The translations under genes were made by a program, and so were the position numbers. Below the pieces are notes generated by a model. It had not been told where the DNA came from, ran no database searches, and saw only the letters and a program-made list of their open reading frames with translations. A stretch of DNA of 64,000 bases. Source: Mesobacterium_A sp034670065 (GTDB lineage: Bacteria; Pseudomonadota; Alphaproteobacteria; Rhodobacterales; Rhodobacteraceae). The stretch is from contig JAXMOG010000001.1 in assembly GCA_034670065.1 (NCBI GenBank), forward strand, positions 558,001-622,000. The letters are read 5' to 3'. This document shows, piece after piece, positions 26,054 to 35,424 of the stretch (the stretch's first letter is position 1; the number at the start of each line of letters is the position of its first letter).

Positions 26054-26158
26054 GGGACAGTCCTGCAGAAGATCATGCGCCAGTCTGACGATCCAAATCG
26101 CCAGAGGCAATAACGCATTTCCGCTCAGCCCAACCGAGGTTTTGGCAGCGGTTCCCAG

Positions 26159-27067
26159 TCAGATCCACTTATGTCTTGGCTCCAGCCGATCTCGCAGCGC
26201 ATCCCCCAGGGCATTGGCCCCCAGAATGGTCAGCGAAATGCCCAGACCGGGCAAGATCACACGCTCCGGATACAGGTTCATCCGCTGCACGGCATCGGCC
26301 ATCATCCGCCCCCAACTGGGATAATCCGACGGGAAGCCAACCCCCAGAAAGGACAACGCGCTTTCGGTGATGATGGCCGTGGCCAGCCCCAGCGTAGCCG
26401 AAACCAGAATGGGCGACGCGATATTGGGCAGGATATGCCGCCGTATGATCCGCCAAGGGCCAGCCCCCATCGCGCGGGCCGCGCGCATAAAGTCGCGCTC
26501 CTGCAGCGCCAGAACATCGCCACGCACGATCCGGGCGGTGGGCATCCATGTGGTTATGGCGATACACCCCACGATCAACAAAAACACCCCTCCGCTGGGT
26601 CCCAACGCCGCGCGCAGCGGATGCCGGAACAGGGTTGCCGCCACAAGCACCAAGGGCAGCACCGGGAGTGACAGGAACAGGTCCGTCAGGCGCATCAGCG
26701 GTGCATCCAGCCGCCGGTTGATCCCCGCCAAAACCCCAATGCCCGTGCCCAATACCAGCGCCAGAAGGACGGCCATCATCCCCACGGCCAAGGATGCGCG
26801 CCCGCCCCACATAAATTGTGCCAGCAAATCGCGGCCCAGCTGATCTGTGCCCAGTGGATGCTGCCAAGAAGTGTTCGCGCCGCCGTCCCACAGCGCCAAA
26901 ATGACGGGGCGCAGATTGGCACGGGCGATATCAGGTGCAGCCGGGTCTGCGTGCCATACCACCGGGCCCACCAACACCAACAGCGCAACGCATGTGACCA
27001 CGGCCGCCCCAAAGCGGCCCTGCCCCGTCATGCGCCGGGTCATATCGCCCCCAATCACGCTACGCAT
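26159..27067 (-). CDS. Peptide-type ABC transporter permease (DppC-like)
   Basis: A 302-residue inner-membrane permease of the DppC/OppC class with about six helices, the HPLGTDQLGRDLLAQFMWGGRASLAVG block and the EAA-type loop RAARAMGAGPWRIIRRHILPN that contacts the ATPase. The start at 27067 is chosen because an AAGGA site sits six bases upstream and the ATG overlaps the stop of the DppB-like gene (ATGCGTAG); another ATG lies at 27043. The conserved ATPase-coupling loop is intact, although no ATPase gene accompanies it. Confidence 0.9.
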   Translation of the reverse strand: MRSVIGGDMTRRMTGQGRFGAAVVTCVALLVLVGPVVWHADPAAPDIARANLRPVILALWDGGANTSWQHPLGTDQLGRDLLAQFMWGGRASLAVGMMAVLLALVLGTGIGVLAGINRRLDAPLMRLTDLFLSLPVLPLVLVAATLFRHPLRAALGPSGGVFLLIVGCIAITTWMPTARIVRGDVLALQERDFMRAARAMGAGPWRIIRRHILPNIASPILVSATLGLATAIITESALSFLGVGFPSDYPSWGRMMADAVQRMNLYPERVILPGLGISLTILGANALGDALRDRLEPRHKWI

Positions 27068-28097
27068 CGGCAATCCTTGGGTCCAGCATGCGGTACAGAA
27101 CATCTGCCACGATGTTGCAGGACACGATGATCACGGCGAACAGGAAGGTCAGCGTCAGCACCAAGGGCAAATCGCTGGCCTGCAATGCTGAAACCAGCAG
27201 GTGCCCGATCCCATTCACCAGAAACACGTTTTCGGTGATGATGGCACCGCCAAATACCGAGGGCACCCCAAGGGCCAGAACGGTAACAATCGGGATCATT
27301 GCGTTGCGCAGCACATGGCCGGTCAATACACGCAGATCCCCCGCCCCCTTGGCCCGTGCGGTGCGCACGAAATCCAGCCGCAACTGATCCAGCACTGCAA
27401 CCCGCACATAACGGCTGATCTGTGCCGTTGTTTGCACAGACAAAACCAGCACCGGCAAAACCATCTGGGCCAATTGCGCCTTCAGACTGTCCCAACCAGT
27501 GACAGACAGCGTTGTGTCATACACCGCCGGCACCCAGCCCAGCCAGATTGAAAAGATCAGGATCATCAAGGGCCCAGTAAAAAACGGCGGCAAGGCCAAA
27601 CCCAGCATGGTGCCAAAGGTGCTGACGCGATCAAACAGACCGAATTGCCGGTATGCTGCATAAAACCCAATCGGCAAGGCCAACAAAGATCCGATCACAT
27701 ATGCACCGCCAACGACATGCAAGGTCTGTGGCAAACGCTGCGCAATCACCTGCATCGCGGGTGCTTTGCTTTGCCAGGAAATCACCCGCTGATACCCGTC
27801 TGAAAAATGCGTGTCGGGCAGCCAGCCTAACAATGCGCTGTTTTGCGTCCAGCCATCGATCACAACCAGCGGCTCAACCCAGAACAGTTGCACCAGCCAT
27901 TTTCCGTATTGCACCAAGGCCGGTTGATCCAGGCCCAGGGCATCACGCAACCGCTGGCGGACATCGGGCGGAACGCTCATCGGCAATTGCGCCATTGGGT
28001 CGCCGGGCGCCAAATGCAGCACCATGAAAACGACAAAGCTGATAGCCAGCAAAGTCGGGAACGCCATCACGATACGCCGGACGGCAAATCCGATCAT
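27060..28097 (-). CDS. Peptide-type ABC transporter permease (DppB-like)
   Basis: A 345-residue permease of the DppB/OppB class: an N-terminal helix, the family pattern LHLAPGDPMAQLPMSVPPDVR, about five further helices and the coupling loop FVRTARAKGAGDLRVLTGHVLRN. It pairs with the DppC-like permease, which overlaps its stop, and follows the solute-binding protein gene by 40 bases. Together they form the membrane channel of a peptide/opine-type importer. Confidence 0.92.
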   Translation of the reverse strand: MIGFAVRRIVMAFPTLLAISFVVFMVLHLAPGDPMAQLPMSVPPDVRQRLRDALGLDQPALVQYGKWLVQLFWVEPLVVIDGWTQNSALLGWLPDTHFSDGYQRVISWQSKAPAMQVIAQRLPQTLHVVGGAYVIGSLLALPIGFYAAYRQFGLFDRVSTFGTMLGLALPPFFTGPLMILIFSIWLGWVPAVYDTTLSVTGWDSLKAQLAQMVLPVLVLSVQTTAQISRYVRVAVLDQLRLDFVRTARAKGAGDLRVLTGHVLRNAMIPIVTVLALGVPSVFGGAIITENVFLVNGIGHLLVSALQASDLPLVLTLTFLFAVIIVSCNIVADVLYRMLDPRIADA

Positions 28098-28137
28098 CGC
28101 GCTCTAAACCCTTTGAATGGTGTCAAACGGCTTAGGT

Positions 28138-29835
28138 TTAATCGATCCTGTACCAATCCGCGGCGTTCCACAATTCGGTATCCCAAACGTTCAAGTTCAC
28201 TCCACCCAGGCTTAGCGCATGGGCCGACTGACGCCCCCGATGCACCAGCGGGATCAGCATACCGTTTTCAACCGCCATGTCGTTCAGTTTCTTGGCAATC
28301 TGTGCCCGTTTTGCCGGGTCAGCAGTTTGGGTCAGTGTTTCAAACAATGCGTCGTATTCCGGCATGCAAAAACGGCTGACGTTTTCGCCCTGCCATTGGT
28401 TGTCGGGCGTTGGCGCCTTGTCACACAGCGCGCGCGCCAAATAGGACTGCGGGTCTGTGCCGCTGAAGTCACTGGCGTACATTTCGACATCGGCGTAAAA
28501 CTTGACCATTGAATCCGGGGACGACAGGTCAGAGCCGAAATAGACAGAGGCCGGAATATCCCGCAATTCGGTTTCAATCCCAATCTCGCGCCACCAGCTT
28601 TTGATCAATGCCTGAAAATCCTGGCGCACCGCACTGTTAGAGGTCTGAAACAGGATGCGCAGCGGTGTACCCGCCTTTTCCCGAATGCCATCGCCATCAC
28701 TGTCAACGATCCCAGCCTTATCCAGCAGCGCATTTGCCCCAGCTATATCCTGCGTGTCGCAAGCAAACGTGTCAGAATCCACGGCGGGCGGGGCCGCCAG
28801 CCAGTTGCAGGTCACTTTACCCGATGGGCCATAGCCCTGTGCAACCAGCGCAGGCCGGTCAATGGCCATCGACATTGCCTTGAAAACGGCAGGTTCCTGC
28901 AAGAATGGGTGTGGCCGCACCACGGCACGCTCATCCGGGCCCAAAGCCGGATCCGGGTTGGTATGGTTCAGCATGATCCGTTCCAACAAGGGGCCAAAAC
29001 CCGCAATGGGTTTGCCAATGCCGCCTTCAGCCAAACCAGCCATCACATCGGGGGCCAGTTGCAGGTTCATGCCATAGTCAAACTCACCGGTTTTCAGAAT
29101 GGCTTGCGCCGCTGAAAACGCATCCCCACCGCCTTTGAACATCACGGTCGCAAAGGCCGGCTTGTCGGCCTCTCGGTAATTGTCATTGGCCACCATGGTC
29201 ATCACGTCACCAGGGCGGAATTCTTCCACCACGAATGGACCTGTGCCAATTGGGCCGAAATTTTCCGCAGTACAGGTGGGCGCCGCGGCCCCCAGACATG
29301 CGCCAAACTGGGCCTTTTGCAAAATCGCGTTCTCGCCCCCCACAAACGGAACATAGGGGTTTGGCTGAGGCGTCTTGAATGTCACGATTACGGAACGTGG
29401 ACCTGTCACCTCAACCGTGCTGACGCTCTGGAACTTGGTGATATGGGCACATCCCGCATCCGGATGGGTGCAATAGTCATAGGTAAACTTCACGTCTTCA
29501 GACGTAACAGCAGATCCGTCCGACCAAATAAGCCCCTCTTTCAACGTCCATGTGATCGACATCAGATCATCGCTGACACCGCCATTTTCCAAAGTCGGCA
29601 CCTCGTCGGCCAACCAGGCGACAACGGCCCCATCAGCATCATACCGCGCCAAAGGTTCCAACGTCAGTGCAGCGGCTTCAATATCTTTGGAGCCGGAAGA
29701 CAAATACGGGTTCAGGGTCGTCGGCGCCTGCCAGTAAATGATGCGCAACTCCCCATCAGCACCGCGTTCCGCAAACGCCGGTCCCGACAGAACCATAAGG
29801 GTGCTCAGGGCCGCTAAAGAAGATTTGAAACCCAT
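28138..29835 (-). CDS. Peptide-type ABC transporter solute-binding protein (family 5)
   Basis: A periplasmic receptor of 565 residues. Residues 1-22 form a signal peptide ending AFA. The mature protein has family 5 features: IIYWQAPTTLNPYLSSG near the start, ARYDADGAVVAWLADEVP, WTLKEGLIWSDGSAVTSEDV and a C-terminal lobe. Family members bind peptides, opines or other compounds. The start at 29835 is set by the signal peptide; a longer reading frame upstream is not protein-like. It is the first gene of the minus-strand importer set and divergent from yeeE across a 462-base region. Confidence 0.9.
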   Translation of the reverse strand: MGFKSSLAALSTLMVLSGPAFAERGADGELRIIYWQAPTTLNPYLSSGSKDIEAAALTLEPLARYDADGAVVAWLADEVPTLENGGVSDDLMSITWTLKEGLIWSDGSAVTSEDVKFTYDYCTHPDAGCAHITKFQSVSTVEVTGPRSVIVTFKTPQPNPYVPFVGGENAILQKAQFGACLGAAAPTCTAENFGPIGTGPFVVEEFRPGDVMTMVANDNYREADKPAFATVMFKGGGDAFSAAQAILKTGEFDYGMNLQLAPDVMAGLAEGGIGKPIAGFGPLLERIMLNHTNPDPALGPDERAVVRPHPFLQEPAVFKAMSMAIDRPALVAQGYGPSGKVTCNWLAAPPAVDSDTFACDTQDIAGANALLDKAGIVDSDGDGIREKAGTPLRILFQTSNSAVRQDFQALIKSWWREIGIETELRDIPASVYFGSDLSSPDSMVKFYADVEMYASDFSGTDPQSYLARALCDKAPTPDNQWQGENVSRFCMPEYDALFETLTQTADPAKRAQIAKKLNDMAVENGMLIPLVHRGRQSAHALSLGGVNLNVWDTELWNAADWYRID

Positions 29836-30297
29836 GGTCACATTCCCATTTTTTGTCAAATTTTCGGTCGCCGGACCACGCAATAAATTTAGTACATAAA
29901 AAATGGCGGGATTCCCCACTCCACATAGAGAAGAAGAACTCCAACCCAATTTAAAATTTCCAGCGTCGAATGTCGATTCTCAGTTGATCCTTTCGACCAA
30001 ATGCCACCCCAAACTGCAATGGTCATAGGTCGCGAATGGGGATCAAAACCCAAAAAATTGGCAATTTGACGTATTCCTGACCTCGAAAGCCTGTGCAAAT
30101 AAAAATCGACGTGTCGTACATACGCCCGAACCACGATGGCTGTTCCGCCTGGCGAAACGGATCAGAACAGGTTTTCCAAGTTCGCGCGCCTTTCAGGAAA
30201 ATATTCCAACGCTGATACATATCCAATTCATCGCCCCACTTGATCTTTGCCCCCACCCTGGAATATCGGGAAAAAATTCCAATTCAGGAGCCTACCC
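29836..30297. promoter_or_regulatory. AT-rich divergent regulatory region, importer/yeeE
   Basis: This 462-base region holds no convincing gene and is clearly richer in A and T than its flanks (for example the ATTTAGTACATAAAAAATGG stretch). It separates two divergent genes and so must contain both promoters. Near yeeE there is an imperfect dyad, GGAAT-N11-ATTCC, at about 30260-30280, and a CAGGAG ribosome site at 30285-30290. I cannot assign an operator to a named regulator. Confidence 0.5.
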
Positions 30298-31350
30298 ATG
30301 TTCGAGTCCCTCGGCTTTGAAAATCTGACTGCCCCGCAAGCCGCAGTTTGGTTCGGCGTTCTTCTTGGTCTGGCCTTTGGTGGTCTGGCTGAACGGACAC
30401 GCTTTTGTTTTCGCCGCGCTGTCGTTGGCTCGGATCGGCGCCAGGCTGCGGGCGTTTGGATGATGGCGCTGGCCGTCGCCGTATTGGGCACCCAAGCCGC
30501 TGTCGCTGCGGATTGGATCGCATTTGACGATCATCGTTTCTTTGCCTCCGACCTGCCGATAGGCGCGATCGTGATTGGCGGTTTGCTGTTTGGCGCCGGC
30601 ATGGTGCTGACACGGGGCTGCGTGTCGCGCCTGACGGTTCTGGCCGGAACCGGAAACCTGCGGGCTGCCACCTGTCTTGTGCTTTTCGCAGTTGTCGCAC
30701 ATGCCACGCTCAAAGGTGTTCTTGCGCCAGTGCGCACCGCGGTCGCAACGGTCACGCTGCCCCTGGGAGATTCCGTATCACTGGCCGCCCTGCCCGGTGG
30801 CGCCTGGGTGTGGAGCGCAATAGTCGCCCTGGCCGCCCTGTTTATCGCGCTTCGCTGGCGCAACGGCGTCTTGCCGCTGATCGGCGGCGCGCTGATTGGC
30901 CTGCTCGTCCCCCTGGGTTGGGTCGGCACCGGCTTTGTGCTCTATGATGATTTTGACCCGATCGCCCTGTCATCGCTCAGCTTCACCGCCCCTCATGCTG
31001 ATACGCTGTTCTGGACAGTCGCAGCCACGGCTCTGCCTGCCAACTTCGGCGTCGGGTTGATCGGCGGCACGCTTGTGGGCGCATTGCTGGCCTCCCTCGC
31101 CTTTGGCACCGCCAAATGGCAAAGCTTCTCAGCCCCCGGCGAAACCGGCCGCTATTTGATTGGCGCTGCGATGATGGGCGTTGGCGGTGTTCTGGCGGGC
31201 GGCTGTACCATCGGGGCCGGCCTGGCGGGCATTCCGACCTTGGGCGTCGCTGCCATACTGACCTTGGCGTTCATTGCATTGGGTGGTTTTCTGACCGACG
31301 CCGCCCTGAACCGCCGCGGCCTGACCGCCGCCGCAGTACCCGCAGAATAA
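30298..31350 (+). CDS. YeeE/YedE-family sulfur transporter
   Basis: A 350-residue inner-membrane protein with about nine hydrophobic helices and the conserved cysteines of the YeeE/YedE family: TRFCFRRA, LTRGCVSRLTVLAGTGNLR and LAGGCTIGAGLAGIPTL. Characterised members (TsuA) import thiosulfate, passing it along these cysteines; other members move sulfur-containing compounds with a TusA partner. No TusA-like gene is adjacent. The ATG at 30298 has a CAGGAG site seven bases upstream, so the 17-residue longer frame is rejected. Repeat copy D follows the gene. Confidence 0.85.
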   Translation: MFESLGFENLTAPQAAVWFGVLLGLAFGGLAERTRFCFRRAVVGSDRRQAAGVWMMALAVAVLGTQAAVAADWIAFDDHRFFASDLPIGAIVIGGLLFGAGMVLTRGCVSRLTVLAGTGNLRAATCLVLFAVVAHATLKGVLAPVRTAVATVTLPLGDSVSLAALPGGAWVWSAIVALAALFIALRWRNGVLPLIGGALIGLLVPLGWVGTGFVLYDDFDPIALSSLSFTAPHADTLFWTVAATALPANFGVGLIGGTLVGALLASLAFGTAKWQSFSAPGETGRYLIGAAMMGVGGVLAGGCTIGAGLAGIPTLGVAAILTLAFIALGGFLTDAALNRRGLTAAAVPAE

Positions 31351-31362
31351 GCCCCGTCTGCG

Positions 31363-31421
31363 CTTCTTCTGTTCGAAAATACCTCGGGGGAGTCGCCACA
31401 GGCGACGGGGGCAGCGCCCCC
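31363..31421 (+). repeat. Gene-end repeat element, copy D
   Basis: The box at 31363-31386 differs from the other copies by one base (TTCGAAAA for TTTGAAAA). A small hairpin GTCGCC-ACA-GGCGAC (31392-31406) and a hairpin GGGGGC-AGC-GCCCCC (31407-31421) follow. It starts 12 bases after the yeeE stop, in the orientation of yeeE. Confidence 0.8.
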
Positions 31422-31514
31422 TCCCTTCTCCCGCGGACCAAATAAGAAAACGCAGAGCATAGAGCACCACAGCCCAACACTTTCAACCAACCTCATCCGA
31501 ACCGGTTCAGTCGC

Positions 31515-32804
31515 TCAATCCGACCCCTCAACCGCATGGCGAATGCGGCGGATTAACAACCAGACCAGCAAGACCACTGGCACGGTTGCAATGGCCGTCA
31601 ACAGGCCTTTCGACAAGCCGGTGACGTCCGTCAACGGATAGAGAAGATACCCCACCAAAGACACGGCGTAATAGCTGATCGCGACCACGGACAAACCTTC
31701 CACGGTTTTTTGCAGGCGCAATTGCAGATCGGCGCGGCGATCCATGCTTTCCAACAGTTGCTGGTTCTGGGCAGACCGTTCCACCTCTACCCGCGTACGC
31801 AACATATCCCCGGCGCGCATGGCACGATCCGCCATTGTCTCCAACCGGCGCTCTGCCGATTTGACGGTTCTCATCGCCGGATCATAGCGTCGCATCATAA
31901 ACTCGGCAAAGGTCTGACGGCCGTGAAACCGGGTCTCACGCAAGGCCGAAATGCGCTGTGCGACGATGGCCTCATAGGCCCAGGTCGCCCCCATCCGAAA
32001 GGATGTCTGGGCCGACAGATGTTCCAGTTCCGCAGACACGCTCAACAAATCATGCAGGGTCTTTTCCGCCGAGGATTCATCGCGCGTCATCACATCCATC
32101 AGACGCGTCAGACGGCTATCAATCTCTCCCATCCTGACCGAGATCTCCCGCACACGCGAAAAACCCAGCATCGACATGGATTTATAAGTCTCGATCTCAC
32201 ACAGGCGTTGCATCACACGTCCGATGCGTCGTTCTCCCGTGCCTTCTCCGGCGAACAGCGCAAAGCGCATGTGGCCCGCCGGATCGATCCGGAAATCCCC
32301 GGCCACGGTTACCTCTTTGTCCGCCACATCGCTGGCGGCCAGGCTTTCAGGTACAAACCAATCTGCCAGTAGCTTACTGATGATGTCATGCTCTGGCCGC
32401 TCTATCACCCGGATCATGATCGACGTCATGCGAACACCCGGTGCTTTTTCCAACCAGGCTTCGGGGAAGATATCAAAATCTGCCGGGTCAAACGGGCGTT
32501 CCCCCAGCCCGTCCATCAACACGGTATAAGTCACAAATTCCGTGTGTTGTTCCCATTTCAGACGATGCTGCCCGATACGACCGGAAAAATGGGTCGCACC
32601 GGGTTGCGGATGCGGGGCACCGTAGCGATCCAGCAGATCAACCAGATGCGCCAGATCCTCTTGATGGTTGCGCGCTGCGGCAGCATCGGTCTTCTTGATC
32701 GCCAGATAAATCGCCCGGCATGGCGCGGTCAACGCCGGAAACGGCCGCGCATGCAGCTCATTGGCCAGCTTGTATCGCAACGGATGGTCATCAATCGGCG
32801 GCAT
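31515..32804 (-). CDS. DUF3422 membrane protein
   Basis: A 429-residue protein of DUF3422. The N-terminal block HPLRYKLANELHARPFPAL is the family hallmark. A soluble domain runs to about residue 340, including long helical, probably coiled-coil stretches (AERRLETMADRAMRAGDMLRTR and on). Two transmembrane helices lie near the C-terminus (about 365-385 and 400-418), followed by a short basic tail. Function unknown; the topology resembles CorA-like or signalling proteins with a large cytoplasmic domain, but that is only an analogy. It is a single gene convergent with yeeE. Confidence 0.85.
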   Translation of the reverse strand: MPPIDDHPLRYKLANELHARPFPALTAPCRAIYLAIKKTDAAAARNHQEDLAHLVDLLDRYGAPHPQPGATHFSGRIGQHRLKWEQHTEFVTYTVLMDGLGERPFDPADFDIFPEAWLEKAPGVRMTSIMIRVIERPEHDIISKLLADWFVPESLAASDVADKEVTVAGDFRIDPAGHMRFALFAGEGTGERRIGRVMQRLCEIETYKSMSMLGFSRVREISVRMGEIDSRLTRLMDVMTRDESSAEKTLHDLLSVSAELEHLSAQTSFRMGATWAYEAIVAQRISALRETRFHGRQTFAEFMMRRYDPAMRTVKSAERRLETMADRAMRAGDMLRTRVEVERSAQNQQLLESMDRRADLQLRLQKTVEGLSVVAISYYAVSLVGYLLYPLTDVTGLSKGLLTAIATVPVVLLVWLLIRRIRHAVEGSD

Positions 32805-32921
32805 AGTTCGTCCTTTCGCGCATGGCGATGGATTACAGCCGATTATGGGGCCAAGTAAAACAAAAAATCATTTGTTTTCAAATTCTTGACTGCACACTAT
32901 TGTATGCAAGCCAGGAACAGA

Positions 32922-33278
32922 TCACGCCGCTGGCGGCTCCCACAGTTCAATCGGGTTGTCCTCTGGGTCAGTCAAACGCGCAAATCGGCCCAATGTTGGA
33001 TCTTCTTCATCGTTGATCGCCACGTCCACACCGTGCTCACGCAACTGCGCGACCATCGCGTCTAAATCCGCCACACGGAAGTTCAGCATCCACTGTTTCT
33101 TCGCTGAAAACTCTTCGCTCTTTTCGGGAAATGGCGCAAAGACACATGGCCCCGCGCTTTGGTGCCATACCTGTTGGTTCGGGCTGTCGACGCCCAGTTT
33201 ATCGCGATACCAATCCGACAGTATCACGGGATTCTTTGCCCGGATGAACACGCCACCAAGACCCAAGACCTTTTCCAA
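32922..33278 (-). CDS. VOC-superfamily (glyoxalase/dioxygenase-like) protein
   Basis: A 118-residue single-module protein of the vicinal oxygen chelate fold: two beta-alpha-beta-beta-beta units (LGGVFIRAKNPVILSDWYRDKLGV and LNFRVADLDAMVAQLREHGVDV), ending RLTDPEDNPIELWEP, where the Glu is a usual metal ligand. Substrate unknown; family members act on glyoxal adducts, antibiotics or catechols. The reading frame begins with TTG at 33278, supported by an AGGAG site about eight bases upstream; no in-frame ATG fits. Confidence 0.8.
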   Translation of the reverse strand: MEKVLGLGGVFIRAKNPVILSDWYRDKLGVDSPNQQVWHQSAGPCVFAPFPEKSEEFSAKKQWMLNFRVADLDAMVAQLREHGVDVAINDEEDPTLGRFARLTDPEDNPIELWEPPAA

Positions 33279-33429
33279 TGGATCGCTCCTGCTTTCCTTT
33301 TGATCTGAACCATTTGACGTTGCCTAGAAGATAAGGTCAAGACGGTAGCTCACGCGCTTTTCTGCATTGCAGCGCTTGACAGGACAGCGGTGTTCGGTTC
33401 CCAATCAAGGTCACAGCAGGAGGGGTTTC

Positions 33430-34692
33430 ATGACAGCCATACAACAGATGCGCGACACTGCCCGCGCATTGTTTTCTGCCGCGGTAGACGCTGCGGATCC
33501 TGCCGCCGCGTTGCACCGTACCCTGTCCGAAAACCCCTTGCCCAAACCCGGTGCTGGCGGACAGTATTTCATCGTTGCGGTGGGCAAAGCAGCACCGGCC
33601 ATGATGCAAGAAGCGCTGCGCCATGTTGATGGCCCTTGCCGCGCACTTGTTGTCACCCATCACGAAAATTCGGCCGATGTTCCGGGTGTCGAAGTGTTGC
33701 ACGCAGGACACCCTGTTCCTGATGACGCCGGGTTGCAAGCAGGAAAGGCCGTGATCGAACTATTGAAGATGGCCGGTCCCCGAGATCAGGTTATCGCTTT
33801 GATTTCGGGTGGCGGGTCGGCTTTGCTGCCCGCTCCGTCCCGTGGTCTGACGCTGGCGGATAAGCAGGCGGTGAACAAGGTTCTGCTGGCTGGCGGTTTG
33901 GACATCACGCAGATGAATCTGGTGCGCCAGCAATTGTCACGGCTAAAGGGCGGCGGGTTTTTGCGGCTGGCCTCTCCGGCGCCGGTCACGGGCTATCTGC
34001 TGTCTGATGTCATAGGCGACGACCTGCGGGTGATTGCCAGCGGTCCAACCGTAGGACCGGTTGGTCCGGCCTCTGCCGCCTATGCTTTGTTGCAGGAACG
34101 CGATCTTTGGGATGAGCTGCCCCTCGCGGCTCAGAATTTACTGCGGAGATCCCGTGTTCTGCCAAAGCTGCCAAAGGCACAGAACTATTTGATCGGATCA
34201 AATCGTCAGTCCTTGCAGGCCATGATGAAGGCAGGCATCGACTGGTCCCCTGAAATCGTCTCTGACCGGTTGGAAGGCGACGTTGCCGATGCAGCGGATA
34301 AGGTCTTGGCCGCGCTGTCGGCGCCAACAGGCGCCAGGCTATGGCTTTTCGGTGGGGAAACCACCGTCGTTTTGCGCGGCACGGGCGCCGGGGGCCGTAA
34401 TCAGGAACTGGCACTGCGCGTTGCGATGAATGCCCCTGATGACCTGCCCTATGACTGGGTGTTCCTGTCTGGTGGCACGGATGGGCGCGATGGCCCCACG
34501 GATGCCGCTGGTGGGATTGTGGATGCCGGGACAGCGGCTCGTATCGCGCAAGCCGGTGGCGATGCACAGGCGCTTTTGGCCAACAATGACAGCTATGCTG
34601 CACTGAAGCTGGCGGATGATCTGTTGATGACAGAAGCAACCGGCACAAATGTAGCCGACGTGCAGGCCTTGTTGGCAATGCCCAAAGCCTAA
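33430..34692 (+). CDS. Glycerate 2-kinase (GckA/TtuD type, DUF4147)
   Basis: A 420-residue glycerate kinase of the type once called hydroxypyruvate reductase TtuD, producing 2-phosphoglycerate from glycerate. The N-terminal domain has VAVGKAAPAMMQEA and VTHHENS, then LISGGGSALLPAP; the C-terminal domain has LFGGETTVVLRGTGAGGRNQELALR and FLSGGTDGRDGPTDAAGG. In roseobacters the enzyme closes the serine-cycle or glycolate/glyoxylate branch. The ATG at 33430 follows an AGGAGG site; the longer frame starting at 33367 is not supported. Confidence 0.92.
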   Translation: MTAIQQMRDTARALFSAAVDAADPAAALHRTLSENPLPKPGAGGQYFIVAVGKAAPAMMQEALRHVDGPCRALVVTHHENSADVPGVEVLHAGHPVPDDAGLQAGKAVIELLKMAGPRDQVIALISGGGSALLPAPSRGLTLADKQAVNKVLLAGGLDITQMNLVRQQLSRLKGGGFLRLASPAPVTGYLLSDVIGDDLRVIASGPTVGPVGPASAAYALLQERDLWDELPLAAQNLLRRSRVLPKLPKAQNYLIGSNRQSLQAMMKAGIDWSPEIVSDRLEGDVADAADKVLAALSAPTGARLWLFGGETTVVLRGTGAGGRNQELALRVAMNAPDDLPYDWVFLSGGTDGRDGPTDAAGGIVDAGTAARIAQAGGDAQALLANNDSYAALKLADDLLMTEATGTNVADVQALLAMPKA

Positions 34693-34704
34693 TCCTTAGG
34701 AAAG

Positions 34705-35424
34705 TCAGGCGAACAGCAATGTCACGCGACGGTTCTGTTTGCCTTTGTTTTCGATTTTGCCCAGCTTCAGGGAGCCAATTTCACCGGTGCGGGCAACATG
34801 CGTGCCACCGCAGGGCTGCAGATCAATCTGGTCATCCTCGGTTCCGATCCGAACCAGACGCACACGTCCCTGCCCGCGTGGCGGGCTGACGGACATCGTC
34901 TTGACCAAGTCAGGCTGTGCATCCAAATCCGCTTCGGTGATCCAACGCTCCGTCACCGGCAGGTCACGATCAACCAAGGCGTTTAACTGCGCTTCTACGT
35001 AACCACGATCTTGCGGGGCTTCCGGCATGTTGAAATCCAGCCGTCCCCGCTCTGCCGAGATGGACCCGCCAGTCACACCGAATGGCAGAACCACAGACAG
35101 CAAATGCAAGGCGGTGTGCATCCGCATGTGTTTGTAGCGGCGCTCCCAGTCCAGTGATTGGATCACATCTGCGCCCACAGGGGGCAAAGCGACAGGCTCT
35201 GCCGGAACCAGAACAATCGCACCATCCGGCCCTTTGACCGTGCTGGCAATGGGCAACAAGGTGCCGTTCCATTCCAACGTACCGCTGTCACCGGGTTGCC
35301 CGCCCCCCAATGGATAAAATGGTGTTTGGTCCAGTACGATGCCGCCCTCTGGTGTGATGTATTTGACCACACCAACGGCACTGCGCAGATAGGGGGTTTC
35401 ACGGAACAGGGCCAAGGTGCTCAT
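34705..35424 (-). CDS. Alanyl-tRNA editing protein (AlaX type)
   Basis: A 239-residue trans-editing enzyme that hydrolyses mischarged Ser- or Gly-tRNA(Ala), related to the editing domain of AlaRS. It has the N-terminal part FYPLGGGQPGDSGTL and the zinc site formed by HTALH and CGGTHVARTGEIG. Length and the glycine-rich N-terminal block suggest the AlaX-M type. Its ATG overlaps the stop of the mechanosensitive channel gene (ATGA), so it is the last gene of the photolyase-to-alaX transcript. Coupling tRNA proofreading to stress genes is plausible because oxidised amino acids raise mischarging. Confidence 0.9.
   Translation of the reverse strand: MSTLALFRETPYLRSAVGVVKYITPEGGIVLDQTPFYPLGGGQPGDSGTLEWNGTLLPIASTVKGPDGAIVLVPAEPVALPPVGADVIQSLDWERRYKHMRMHTALHLLSVVLPFGVTGGSISAERGRLDFNMPEAPQDRGYVEAQLNALVDRDLPVTERWITEADLDAQPDLVKTMSVSPPRGQGRVRLVRIGTEDDQIDLQPCGGTHVARTGEIGSLKLGKIENKGKQNRRVTLLFA

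Noticed and set aside
30073..30088. ATTC-N8-GAAA, close to the ATTC-N8-GAAT site of SqrR/BigR-type sulfide repressors, upstream of yeeE
   Set aside because: One base off, over 200 bases from the gene, and in an AT-rich region where such matches are frequent by chance.
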